Assembly: GCF_003369915.1 (NCBI RefSeq)
Contig: NW_022881647.1
Location: forward strand, 1,240,001-1,304,000
Reading direction: 5' to 3'
Origin: Drosophila miranda
Lineage: Eukaryota > Arthropoda > Insecta > Diptera > Drosophilidae
DNA length: 64,000 bases
Under the pieces are notes generated by a model, which was not told the origin of the DNA, made no database searches, and saw nothing but the letters and a program-made list of their open reading frames with translations. Both the position numbers and the translations under genes were made by a program. This document shows positions 45,401 to 57,238 of the stretch, in pieces; the stretch's first letter is position 1, and each line of letters begins with the position of its first letter.

Positions 45401-47432
45401 TGAGCCGCCGGACGCCAGCAAATCCTGCAATAGAAGGAGAAACAGGAGAGAGGCTGCCAACAAACACAAATACTCACCTGCAAACGCCTCTCACGCCAAC
45501 ACAAATCAGACAAGGGTCGCCAGCAACAACATCCAAACGCCGACAGCACCTGCAAATAAACACAAATTTAATCACACGCCAAAACGAACACCTCCTAATC
45601 TGGGTGGCCGGACCAGCAGCCACTCAGAAATCGCAATTAAAACCGACGACGAACGTGGCCGAGGAGGCCAGGCCAATACACCTGACAACGCATCCTGGTG
45701 GCCGGACCAGCAGCCACTCGGATGCGGCCAACAAAAACACAATCGACAACGTATCCTGGTGGCCGGACCAGTTCGCCACTTGGATGCGGCCAATAACTCG
45801 GACCATTGCCATCACGCATCGACGCAACTCCAACACACAACGACAATGCAGTTGGGTGGCCAGACCAGTGCCACTCGAGTGCAGCAGCCAACACCAACAA
45901 ACGACAGATGCAACGTGGGCGACCGGACCAGAGCCGCTCGCCAACAACACCATCAATGCCCACGATGCACGCCATCTCCAAGTCCAGCCATCGCCACTAA
46001 AGACCCCAGGTGGTACCACTAATCCTGCACAGGGGGACAACGGAGCCGGCCGGTATGCGGCGCAATGTTCTGCATTGCGTTTGCCATGCCGGCCGGTGCT
46101 TCGTTGTAGTTGTTCTCCTGTTAAAAATAAATGATGTTTAAGTATGTTTATTGTTGTGTAAATGTATTGTAATTATTGTTTGTTTTACCTTGTATATATC
46201 TCTGTAGTTTTGTAGTCCTTATTTGTAGTAATTGTAGATAGATTGTCCTTAGCTGTAATGTAATTTAATTAATTTTAGTTATTTATTTTAGCATATTTAC
46301 CTTTCCCTCTTCTTCTTCTTTCCCAACTATCTACCATTCCCAAATACCTGACAAGTGGCAAGGCCATTTATGACCCAAAAAATACCACGCCAATTAGGAA
46401 AATATCGCGCCGATAACACACCAAAAAGCCAATTCAAATTGCATTTCTCAATGCTAGTGTGTTATCGGTCGCAAATTCGGCAATTTATGCCCAGCCAATT
46501 CCTCCCCACCCCCTACCCACTTCAAATGCCACCAAAGACCAAATGAGGCTGAGCAGGAACAAAATATACACTGCCAACCATCGCCACTCTGCCAAACGCC
46601 CCAACAAAGCCATTTCAACCGCCCACATGATGCTATGCGGTCGACTCTTCGGAGCGTCTCGCGCCCGGATCGAAAGATCCGGAAGTTGAAAGTATCCGGG
46701 CGGTTATACGAGAGCAGGCCAATTTCCCCCTTCCCATCCCATCCCCCAACAACAGAGCAGCCACTACACACAGCACAAACATTAGACACTAGCCACTTAC
46801 CAGCAACAACACGAAACGGACAGCCACTAAAACAAACGGCCATTCCAATTCTCCATTGCTTACTTATCGGTGCTGCTGCCCTCGGACTACTTTCATCTCA
46901 CTCAAAATTGGGGTGAGTGAAAGTGGGACCGGGGGTGAGAGCACCGGTAAATGACGATCGGCGATCGGGTCTCTCGAGTGTGGAGGAGAGTGTGAGAGTT
47001 GGCGGACATGTGAGAGTTCCTGCATGAACCTCGTCCGCCACTCTCATCTCGTCCACCCGCTCGAGAGGTTGCGATCGTCGGACGCATATTAATTGAACCA
47101 TCGCCGCCGCCATTAAAATAAAGTGAGATTGCAAGTTTGTTTGTTCGTTGCCATCATCGTTGCCCGTGTCGTTTGTCGTTTTGACTGTTTGTCGTATATC
47201 GTTTGCCGTGTCATTTGTGCTCTGGTGCCAAAAAATAAAGACAGTGAAGGCCAGACGACGCCAAGCCAAGCCAGGCAGCAGCCATTTTGTGTCGCACCCC
47301 CCCCCCCCCACACCATTCGCGCTGTACATGACCATTCCAAACGCGGAAAAGTGCTCCTCGCCAATCCACCACGCCCAGCCCTTCCTTCACCCCACCCACT
47401 ACTATCTCCGACAAGCTTTTCCTGTGCTCTTC
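42441..47432 (+). mobile_element. Gag-element unit U6
   Basis: Complete unit of 4,992 bp with an intact gag. It is the last unit before the sharp rise in one-base deletions, and so the best reference for judging U7-U9. Confidence 0.88.
43447..44934 (+). CDS. Gag-like zinc-knuckle protein of U6, 495 aa (intact, short C-terminus)
   Basis: Uninterrupted frame with the same order as U3: low-complexity N-terminus, pre-knuckle fold, three knuckles (first Cys at about residue 233), Gln/Pro-rich linker and coiled coil. It ends with the short DYTPDYTASTDCAKL tail and lacks the acidic MDMDDD segment. It differs from U3 also by GlyGln for CysGln in the APKPDRGQ segment. Confidence 0.82.
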   Translation: MEELEAIVQEQLRQHELREQQQKQQKRTAHAANTNTVADPDTMPQLTQPTNAPAPAPATTINANRQTHSHHQHRQQPIHRQSPAIHTDNTTINNRDNNDANTNTNTPGNTNTNTTTAITITNTPATTTVDDIRHGEFGHQPSQDRGLRILIRGLSHSTPPDWIRSSMLNEGFTVRFVRVITDRFDRSRQFNLFEAEIAPKPDRGQYEVLKLRRLGGRPVTVERLGLSRDPAQCHRCQMFGHTRAYCRRAAVCMKCAGGHLTTECSKPRNVAPKCANCQGQHISAYTGCSAYKAARQRLVAHRVAREEERRNQQPQPIQQRQQPIQRSQQQPHPQPLLNPQQQRQHQPDRQQHRYGDQHPQPLTRGRQHQRVQPMQPIANDARTPRQHQQQQRPAAQCDGSCAKLLKESAIKLKMLEERLAAMATLIANLTEARGGGLAAMPPLQTTPPTHPPPPQPAANTAAAVAISDSEPADYTPDYTASTDCAKLQEFNANKT

Positions 47433-50400
47433 TCGCCAATTAAACAAAAACCAACAATACACTAACAAGCCATTACAAACATCACAAACATCTCAAACTA
47501 AAAGAGAAAAGAGCTCTTATCGCAATTAAAAATCAACACCACTAACAAGCCATTACAAACATCACATACATCACAAACTAAAAGAGATAACTGTGATAGA
47601 CGAGAAAACAGAGAATAAAAGTGCCAATAAATACATTAAACGCAAACACACACACACAAGAGACTTTTCAATTAAAAACAACAACCAGCAGCAGATCGCC
47701 AACACACAAGCCAACAGCCAGCCATGACCAGAGGAATGGCCAGACGAGGGTCGAACAGACGCCACAGCGACGGCGGCAGAGCGGCCGCAGAGGCGCCCTA
47801 GCAGCAGCCAACAACACCAACACAAACACCGCCAATAGCAGCAGCAGCAGCAGAGCCTCGGCGCAGGCGCCAAAACCAACGCCCCAGCCAATGCAGAGCG
47901 CCGACGCCACAGCGACCCAGCGAGTGAGTACCCAGCCATTGCCATGGCCGATATATCCACGGCCACACCCACTCCCCCTCGAGCACCATCACAAAAACCG
48001 CGCCAACCACAAAGGGAAAGTCCGAAAAGACGCCGCTCTCACTGCCACTTTTCCCGCTCTCTACGCTCTTGGACGCACAAACTGTTCAGGAGTAACGGGA
48101 GAGGGAGAAGTCGGAGGACAGCCGGCAAGCCGAAGCGCAAGAGTGGAGCGCCAAAACGGCCAACGGGCCGCCACACAAACACACGACCGGATCGAACCTG
48201 TTGCGAGTCGAACCTGGTTCGAGCTCGAGCAGCGGGTCGATCCGGGCCAATGCTGAGCCTGCACAAATGCCACCAATCCCACCAACACCAAAACAACGCC
48301 GCGCCCTCATCGACAGTGGGAGTGACGATGAGGGTGAGGGTGAGAGGAAGTAGGCTAGACGACGGGGCCGCCATCACCAGCAGCGGCAGCAGCGGCGCAA
48401 TTAGGAAGCCGAAGAAAAAAAAGGCAGACAATGGAGGAGCTAGAGGCTATTGTCCAGGAGCAGTTGAGGCAGCACGAGCTGAGGGAGCAACAGCAGAAGC
48501 AGCAGAAACGGACGGCACATGCAGCCAACACCAACACAGTTGCCGATCCTGACACTATGCCGCAATTAACACAGCAACAAATGCCCCTGCCCCTGCCCTG
48601 CCACAACTATAAATGCCAACAGGCAGACCCACAGCCATCACCAACATCGGCAACAGCCAATACATAGACAATCACCACCATTCACACAGACAATACCACA
48701 ATTAACAATAGAGATAATAATGACGCCAATACAATACAAATACACCTGGCAATACAAACACCAACACCACCACCGCCATCACCATCACAAACACCCTGCC
48801 ACTACCACCGTCGATGACATCCGGCACGGCGAATTCGGGCATCAGCCCAGCCAGGATCGTGGGTTGCGGATCCTCATCCGAGGACTCTCCACTCCACGCC
48901 GCGGATTGGATTCGCAGCAGTATGCTGAACGAGGGGTTCACGGTTCGGTTTGTGAGGGTGATCACCGATCGATTTGATCGCAGCCGCCAATTCAACCTCT
49001 TCGAGGCTGAGATCGCCCCCAAACCGGACCGTGGCCAATACGAGGTATTGAAGCTGCGACGCCTGGGTGGAGGCCCGTCACGGTTGAGAGACTTGGACTC
49101 TCCCGTGACCCCGCCAGTGCCATCGATGTCAGATGTTTGGCCACACCCGCGCATATTGTAGAACGCGCTGCAGTTTGCATGAAATGCGCGGGTGGGCACC
49201 TGACGACGGAGTGCAGCAAGCCGAGGAACGTCGCTCCCAAATGCGCCAACTGCCAGGGCCAGCAATCAGCGCCTACACGGGCTGCAGCGCCTACAAGGCA
49301 GCCAGGCAGCGGCTCGTGGCCCACAGGGTCGCCAGGGAGGAGGAGCGTCGCAATCAGCAGCCACAGCCAATCCAACAGCGACAACAGCCAATACAACGTA
49401 GCAAGCAGCAGACACATCCACAGCCACTCCTAAATCCGCAGCAGCAACGCCAACACCAACCGGATCGGCAGCAGCATCGGTATGGAGACCAACATCCCAG
49501 CCATTGACCAGGGGGCGCCAACACCAGAGGGTCCAGCCGATGCAACCGATCGCGAATGATGCCGGACGCCACGCCAACACCAGCAGCAGCAGCGGCCAGC
49601 AGCTCAGTGCGATGGCAGCTGTGCCAAACTTCTAAAAGAGAGCGCCATTAAACTCAAAATGCTGGAGGAAAGGTTGGCAGCAATGGCCACGCTGATCGCA
49701 AACCTGACAGAGGCTAGAGGCGGGGGCTTGGCAGCCATGCCGCCACTACAGACAACACCACCTACACACCCGCGCCACCACAACCAGCAGCCAATACAGC
49801 AGCAGCAGTAGCCATATCGGACAGTGAGCCGGCGGATTATACGCCGGATTATACGGCGTCTACTGATTGCGCCAAATTGCAGGAGTTTAATGCCAATAAA
49901 ACCTGAAAATAGACAAAAATTAAACACAATTAACAAAAATCTGCAAATGACCAACAAACATACTCACCTGCTATTAAACCGACAGAGCTGCCCCTCCAGC
50001 AGCTGCCTCGCCACTCCTGCAACTCTCTTGAGGCATAATGGGCCAGCCACTAAAACACAATAAAAACAGTCAATACACGACAACGCGAAAAACGGCCAAA
50101 ACACACAAAATCCACACTGACCTGCAATCACCAGACAGAGCTGCCAATCAAGAAGCTGCCTCGCCACCAACATTGACAATTTCCTGCCAAATGGGAGGAA
50201 TATGAGGCCCTTTCTGATGACGCTGCCACCGACCATCACAATGACGTCACGCCACTCCGAACCAACAGCTGCCATTTCCAACGACGACGCAGGTGCTGGC
50301 GTCTGTTGCCGCTCCACTGGGTCACACCCGTCTCTCATGCCAATTATGTGAGGGCGGGATGGCTGGTGTTGAGCCGCCGGACGCCAGCAAATCCTGCAAT

Positions 50401-52368
50401 AGAAGGAGAAACAGGAGAGAGGCTGCCAACAAACACAAATACTCACCTGCAAACGCCTCTCACGCCAACACAAATCAGACAAGGGTCGCCAGCAACAACA
50501 TCCAAACGCCGACAGCACCTGCAAATAAACACAAATTTAATCACACGCCAAAACGAACACCTCCTAATCTGGGTGGCCGGACCAGCAGCCACTCAGAAAT
50601 CGCAATTAAAACCGACGACGAACGTGGCCGAGGAGGCCAGGCCAATACACCTGACAACGCATCCTGGTGGCCGACCAGCAGCCACTCGGATGCGGCCAAC
50701 AAAAACACAATCGACAACGTATCCTGGTGGCCGGACCAGTTCGCCACTTGGATGGCCAATAACTCGGACCATTGCCATCACGCATCGACGCCAACTCCAA
50801 CACACAACGACAATGCAGTTGGGTGGCCGGACCAGTGCCACTCGAGTGCAGCAGCCAACACCAACAAACGACAGATGCAACGTGGGCGACCGGACCAGAG
50901 CCGCTCGCCAACAACACCATCAATGCCCACGATGCACGCCATCTCCAAGTCCAGCCATCGCACTAAAGACCCAGGTGGTACCACTAATCCTGCACAGGGG
51001 GACAACGGAGCCGGCCGGTATGCGGCGCAATGTTCTGCATTGCGTTTGCCATGCCGGCCGGTGCTTCGTTGTAGTTGTTCTCCTGTTAAAATAAATGATG
51101 TTTAAGTATGTTATTGTTGTGTAAATGTATTGTAATTATTGTTTGTTTTACCTTGTATATATCTCTGTAGTTTTGTAGTCCTTATTTGTAGTAATTGTAG
51201 ATAGATTGTCCTTAGCTGTAATGTAATTTAATTAATTTTAGTTATTTATTTTAGCATATTTACCTTTCCTCTTCTTCTTCTTTCCCAACTATCTACCATT
51301 CCAAATACCTGACAAGTGGCAAGGCCATTTATGACCCAAAAATACCACGCCAATTAGGAAAATACCGCGCCGATAACACACCAAAAGCCAATTCAAATTG
51401 CATTTCTCAATGCTAGTGTGTTATCGGTCGCAAATTCGGCAATTTATGCCCAGCCAATTCCTCCCACCCCCTACCACTTCAAATGCCACCAAAGACCAAA
51501 TGAGGCTGAGCAGGAACAAAATATACACTGCAACCATCGCTACTCTGCCAAACGCCCCAACAAAGCCATTTCAACCGCCCACATGATGCTATGCGGTCGA
51601 CTCTTCGGAGCGTCTCGCGCCCGGATCGAAAGATCCGGAAGTTGAAAGTATCCGGGCGGTTATACGAGAGCAGCAATTTCCCCCTTCCATCCATCCCCCA
51701 ACAACAGAGCAGCCACTACACACAGCACAAACATTAGACACTAGCCACTTACCAGCAACAACACGAAACGGACAGCCACTAAAACAAACGGCCATTCAAT
51801 TCTCCATTGCTTACTTATCGGTGCTGCTGCCTCGACTACTTTCATCTCACCCAAATTGGGGTGAGTGAAAGTGGACGGGGGTGAGAGCACCGGTAAATGA
51901 CGATCGGCGATCGGGTCTCTCGAGTGTGGAGGAGAGTGTGAGAGTTGGCGGACATGTGAGAGTTCCTGCATGAACTCGTCCGCCACTCTCATCTCGTCAC
52001 CCGCTCGAGAGGTTGCGATCGTCGGACGCATATTAATGAACATCGCGCCGCCATTAAATAAAGTGAGATGCAAGTTTGTTTGTTCGTTGCCATCATCGTT
52101 GCCCGTGTCGTTTGTCGTTTTGATGTTTGTCGTATATGTTTGCCGTGTCATTTGTGCTCTGGTGCCAAAAAATAAAGACAGTGAAGGCCAGACGACGCCA
52201 AGCAAGCCAGGCAGCAGCCATTTTGTGTCGCACCCCCCCCCCCCACACCATTCGCCGCTGTACATGACCATTCCAAACGCGGAAAGTGCTCCTCGCCAAT
52301 ACCACCACGCCCCAGCCCTTCCTTCACCCCACCACTACTATCTCCGACAAGCTTTTCCTGTGCTCTTC
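47433..52368 (+). mobile_element. Gag-element unit U7 (many one-base deletions)
   Basis: Complete unit of 4,936 bp. Compared with U6 nearly all differences are single-base losses in runs, for example GCC to GC near 47521, CCC to CC near 47853 and GGG to GG near 49070. It shares the 3 bp loss of U4 at about 50755 and the short gag end. Confidence 0.85.
48431..49906 (+). pseudogene. Gag-like zinc-knuckle protein of U7 (multiple frameshifts)
   Basis: At least eight one-base changes scatter the frame, including an extra A just after the first knuckle (near 49162) and a lost base in the third knuckle region (GCAATCAGC near 49264). All domains are otherwise present. Given the pattern, the damage may be sequencing error. 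Confidence 0.7.
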
Positions 52369-55300
52369 TCGCCAATTAAACAAAAAACCAACAATACACT
52401 AACAAGCCATTACAAACATCACAAACATCTCAAACTAAAAGAGAAAAGAGCTCTTATCGCCATTAAAATCAACACCATAACAAGCCATTACAAACATCAC
52501 ATACATCACAAACTAAAAGAGATAACTGTGATAGACGAGAAAACAGAGAATAAAAGTGCCAATAATACATTAAACACAAACACACACCACAAGAGACTTT
52601 TCAATTAAAACAAACAACCAGGCAGCAGATCGCAACACACAAGCAACAGCAGCCATGACCAGAGGAATGGCCAGACGAGGGTCGAACAGACGCACAGCGA
52701 CGGCGGCAGAGCGGCCGCAGAGGCGCCCTAGCAGCAGCCAACAACACAACACAAACACGCCAATAGCAGCAGCAGCAGCAGAGCCTCGGCGCAGGCGCCA
52801 AAACCAACGCCCCAGCCAATGCAGAGCGCCGACGCCACAGCGACCAGCGAGTGAGTACCCAGCCATTGCATGGCGATATATCACGGCCAACCCACTCCCC
52901 TCGAGCACCATCAAAAAACCGCGCCAACACAAAGGGAAGTCCGAAAAGACGCGCTCTCACTGCCATTTTCCCGCTCTCACGCTCTTGGACGCACAAAACT
53001 GTTCAGGAGTAACGGGAGAGGGAGAAGTCGGAGACAGCGGCAAGCCGAAGCGCAAGAGTGGAGCGCCAAACGGCCAACGGGCCCACACAAACACACGACC
53101 GGATCGAACCTGTTGCGAGTCGAACTGGTTCGAGCTCGAGCAGCGGGTCGATCCGGGCCAATGCTGAGCCTGCACAAATGCCACCAATCCCACCAACACC
53201 AAAACAACGCCGCGCCTCATCGACAGTGGGAGTGACGATGAGGGTGAGGGTGAGAGGAAGTAGGCTAGACGACGGGGCCGCCATCACCAGCAGCGGCAGC
53301 AGCGGCCGCCAATTAGGAAGCCGAAGAAAAAAAGGCAGACAATGGAGGAGCTAGAGGCTATTGTCCAGGAGCAGTTGAGGCAGCACGAGCTGAGGGAGCA
53401 ACAGCAGAAGCAGCAGAAACGGACGGCACATGCAGCCAACACCAACACAGTTGCCGATCCTGACACTATGCCGCAATTAACACAGCCAACAAATGCCCTG
53501 CCCCTGCCCTGCACAACTATAAATGCCAACAGGCAGACCACAGCCATCACCAACATCGGCAACAGCCAATACATAGACAATCACCAGCCATTCACACAGA
53601 CAATACCACAATTAACAATAGAGATAATAATGACGCCAATACAAATACAAATACACTGGCAATACAAACACCAACCACACCGCCATCACCATCACAAACA
53701 CCCCTGCAACTACCACGTCGATGACATCCGCACGGCGAATTCGGGCATCAGCCCAGCCAGGATCGTGGGTTGCGGATCCTCATCGAGGACTCTCCACTCC
53801 ACGCGCCGGATTGGATTCGCAGCAGTAATGCTGAACGAGGGGTTCACGGTTCGGTTTGTGAGGGTGATCACCGATCGATTTGATCGCAGCCGCCAATTCA
53901 ACCTCTTCGAGGCTGAGATCGCCCCAAACCGGACCGTGGCCAATACGAGGTATTGAAGCTGCGACGCCTGGTGGGAGGCCGTCACGGTTGAGAGACTTGG
54001 ACTCTCCGTGACCCGCCCAGTGCATCGATGTCAGATGTTTGGCCACACCCGCGCATATTGTAGACGCGCTGCAGTTTGCATGAAATGCGCGGGTGGGCAC
54101 CTGACGACGGAGTGCAGCAAGCCGAGGAACGTCGCTCCAAATGCGCCAACTGCCAGGCCAGCACATCAGCGCCTACACGGCTGCAGCGCCTACAAGGCAG
54201 CCAGGCAGCGGCTCGTGGCCCACAGGGTCGCCAGGGAGGAGGAGCGTCGCAATCAGCAGCCACAGCCAATCCAACAGCGACAACAGCCAATACAACGTAG
54301 CCAGCAGCAGCCACATCCACAGCCATCCTAAATCCGCAGCAGCAACGCAACACAACCGGATCGGCAGCAGCATCGGTATGGAGACCAACATCCCAGCCAT
54401 TGACCAGGGGGCGCCAACACCAGAGGGTCAGCCGATGCAACCGATCGCGAATGATGCCCGACGCCACGCCAACACCAGCAGCAGCAGCGGCCAGCAGCTC
54501 AGTATAATGGCAGCTGTGCCAACTTCTAAAAGAGAGCGCCATTAAACTCAAAATGCTGGAGGAAAGGTTGGCAGCAATGGCCACGCTGATCGCAAACCTG
54601 ACAGAGGCTAGAGGCGGGGCTTGGCAGCCATGCCGCACTACAGACAACACCACCTACACACCCGCGCACACAACCAGCAGCCAATACAGCAGCAGCAGTA
54701 GCCATATCGGACAGTGAGCCGGATATGGACATGGACGACGACAGCAATGGACCGATGAAGAGCCTTACGATGACCTACGTAGGTTCCTAAATGGACAATC
54801 CAGTGGCGACTTCAAAAGCGACGGATTATACGGCGTCTACTGATTGCGCCAAATTGCAGAAGTTTAATGCCAATAAAACCTGAAAATAGACAAAATTAAA
54901 CACAATTAACAAAATCTGCAAATGACCAACAAACATACTCACCTGCTATTAAACCGACAGAGCTGCCCTCCAGCAGCTGCCTCGCCACTCCTGCAACTCT
55001 CTTGAGGCATAATGGGCCAGCCACTAAAACACAATAAAAACAGTCAATACACGACAACGCGAAAAACGGCCAAACACACAAAATCCACACTGACCTGCCA
55101 ATCACCAGACAGAGCTGCCAATCAAGAAGCTGCCTCGCACCAACATTGAAATTTCCTGCCAAATGGGAGGAATATGAGGCCCCTTTCTGATGACGCTGCC
55201 ACCGACCATCACAATGACGTCACGCCACTCCGAACCAACAGCTGCCATTTCCAACGACGACGCAGGTGCTGGCGTCTGTTGCCGCTCCACTGGGTCACAC

Positions 55301-57238
55301 CCGTTCTCATGCCAATTATGTGAGGGCGGGATGGCCTGGTGTTGAGCCGCCGGACGCCAGCAAATCCTGCAATAGAAGGAGAAACAGGAGAGAGGCTGCC
55401 AACAAACACAAATACTCACCTGCAAACGCCTCTCACGCCAACACAAATCAGACAAGGGTCGCCAGCAACAACATCCAACGCCGACAGCACCTGCAAATAA
55501 ACACAAATTTAATCACACGCCAAAACGACACCTCCTAATCTGGGTGGCCGGACCAGCAGCACTCGGATGCGGCCAACAAAAACACAATCGACAACGTATC
55601 CTGGTGGCCGACCAGTTCGCCACTTGGATGCGGCCAATAACTCGGACCATTGCATCACGCATCGACGCCAACTCCAACACACAACGACAATGCAGTTGGG
55701 TGGCGGACCAGTGCCACTCGAGTTCAGCAGCCAAACCAACAAACGACAGATGCAACGTGGGCGACCGGACCAGAGCCGCTCGCCAACAACACCATCAATG
55801 CCCACGATGCACGCCATCTCCAGTCCAGCCATCGCACTAAAGACCCAGGTGGTACCACTAATCCTGCACAGGGGGACAACGGAGCCGGCCGGTATGCGGC
55901 GCAATGTTCTGCATTGCGTTTGCCATGCCGGCCGGTGCTTCGTTGTAGTTGTTCTCCTGTTAAAAATAAATGATGTTTAAGTATGTTTATTGTTGTGTAA
56001 ATGTATTGTAATTATTGTTTGTTTTACCTGTATATATCTCTGTAGTTTTGTAGTCTTATTTGTAGTAATTGTAGATAGATTGTCCTTAGCTGTAATGTAT
56101 TTAATTAATTTTAGTTATTTATTTTAGCATATTTACCTTTCCTCTTCTTCTTCTTTCCAACTATCTACCATTCCAAATACCTGACAAGTGGCAAGGCATT
56201 TATGACCCAAAAAATACCACGCCATTAGGAAAATACCGCGCCGATAACACACCAAAAGCCAATTCAAATTGCATTTCTCATGCTAGTGTGTTATCGGTCG
56301 CAAATTCGGCAATTTATGCCAGCCAATTCCTCCCCACCCTACCCACTTCAAATGCCACCAAAGACAAATGAGGCTGAGCAGGAACAAAATATACACTGCC
56401 AACCATCGCCACTCTGCCAAACGCCCAACAAAGCCATTTCAACCGCCCACATGATGCTATGCGGTCGACTCTTCGGAGCGTCTCGCGCCCGGATCGAAAG
56501 ATCGGAAGTTGAAAGTATCCGGGCGGTTATACGAGAGCAGGCCAATTTCCCCTTCCATCCATCCCAACAACAGAGCAGCCACTACACACAGCACAAACAT
56601 TAGACACTAGCCACTTACCAGCAACAACACAAACGGACAGCACTAAAACAAACGGCCATTCCAATTCTCCATTGCTTACTTATCGGTGCTGCTGCCTCGG
56701 ACTACTTTCATCTCACTCAAAATTGGGGTGAGTGAAAGTGGGACCGGGGGTGAGAGCACCGGTAAATGACGATCGGCGATCGGGTCTCTCGAGTGTGGAG
56801 GAGAGTGTGAGAGTTGCGGACATGTGAGAGTTCTGCATGAACCTCGTCGCCACTCTCATCTCGTCACCCGCTCGAGAGGTTGCGATCGTCGGACGCATAT
56901 TAATTGAACCATCGCCGCCGCCATTAAAATAAAGTGAGATTGCAAGTTTGTTTGTTCGTTGCCATCATCGTTGCCCGTGTCGTTTGTCGTTTTGACTGTT
57001 TGTCGTATATCGTTTGCCGTGTCATTTGTGCTCTGGTGCCAAAAATAAAGACAGTGAAGGCCAGACGACGCCAAGCCAAGCAGGCAGCAGCCATTTTGTG
57101 TCGCACCCCCCCCCCCCACACATTCGCCGCTGTACATGACCATTCCAAACGCGGAAAAGTGCTCCTCGCCAATCCACCACGCCCCAGCCTTCCTTCACCC
57201 CACCCACTACTATTCCGACAAGCTTTCCTGTGCTCTTC
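52369..57238 (+). mobile_element. Gag-element unit U8 (many one-base deletions)
   Basis: Complete unit of 4,870 bp, the shortest. It shows the densest one-base losses in the array (52,000-53,100), a ~97 bp loss in the minisatellite near 55558, and the long gag C-terminus. Confidence 0.85.
53342..54843 (+). pseudogene. Gag-like zinc-knuckle protein of U8 (multiple frameshifts)
   Basis: The frame from 53342 is open to 53956, then breaks repeatedly (near 53920, 53970, 54008 and 54140). The first two knuckles are readable at 54008-54331; the coiled-coil region is in yet another frame. The end is of the long acidic type. Confidence 0.7.
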
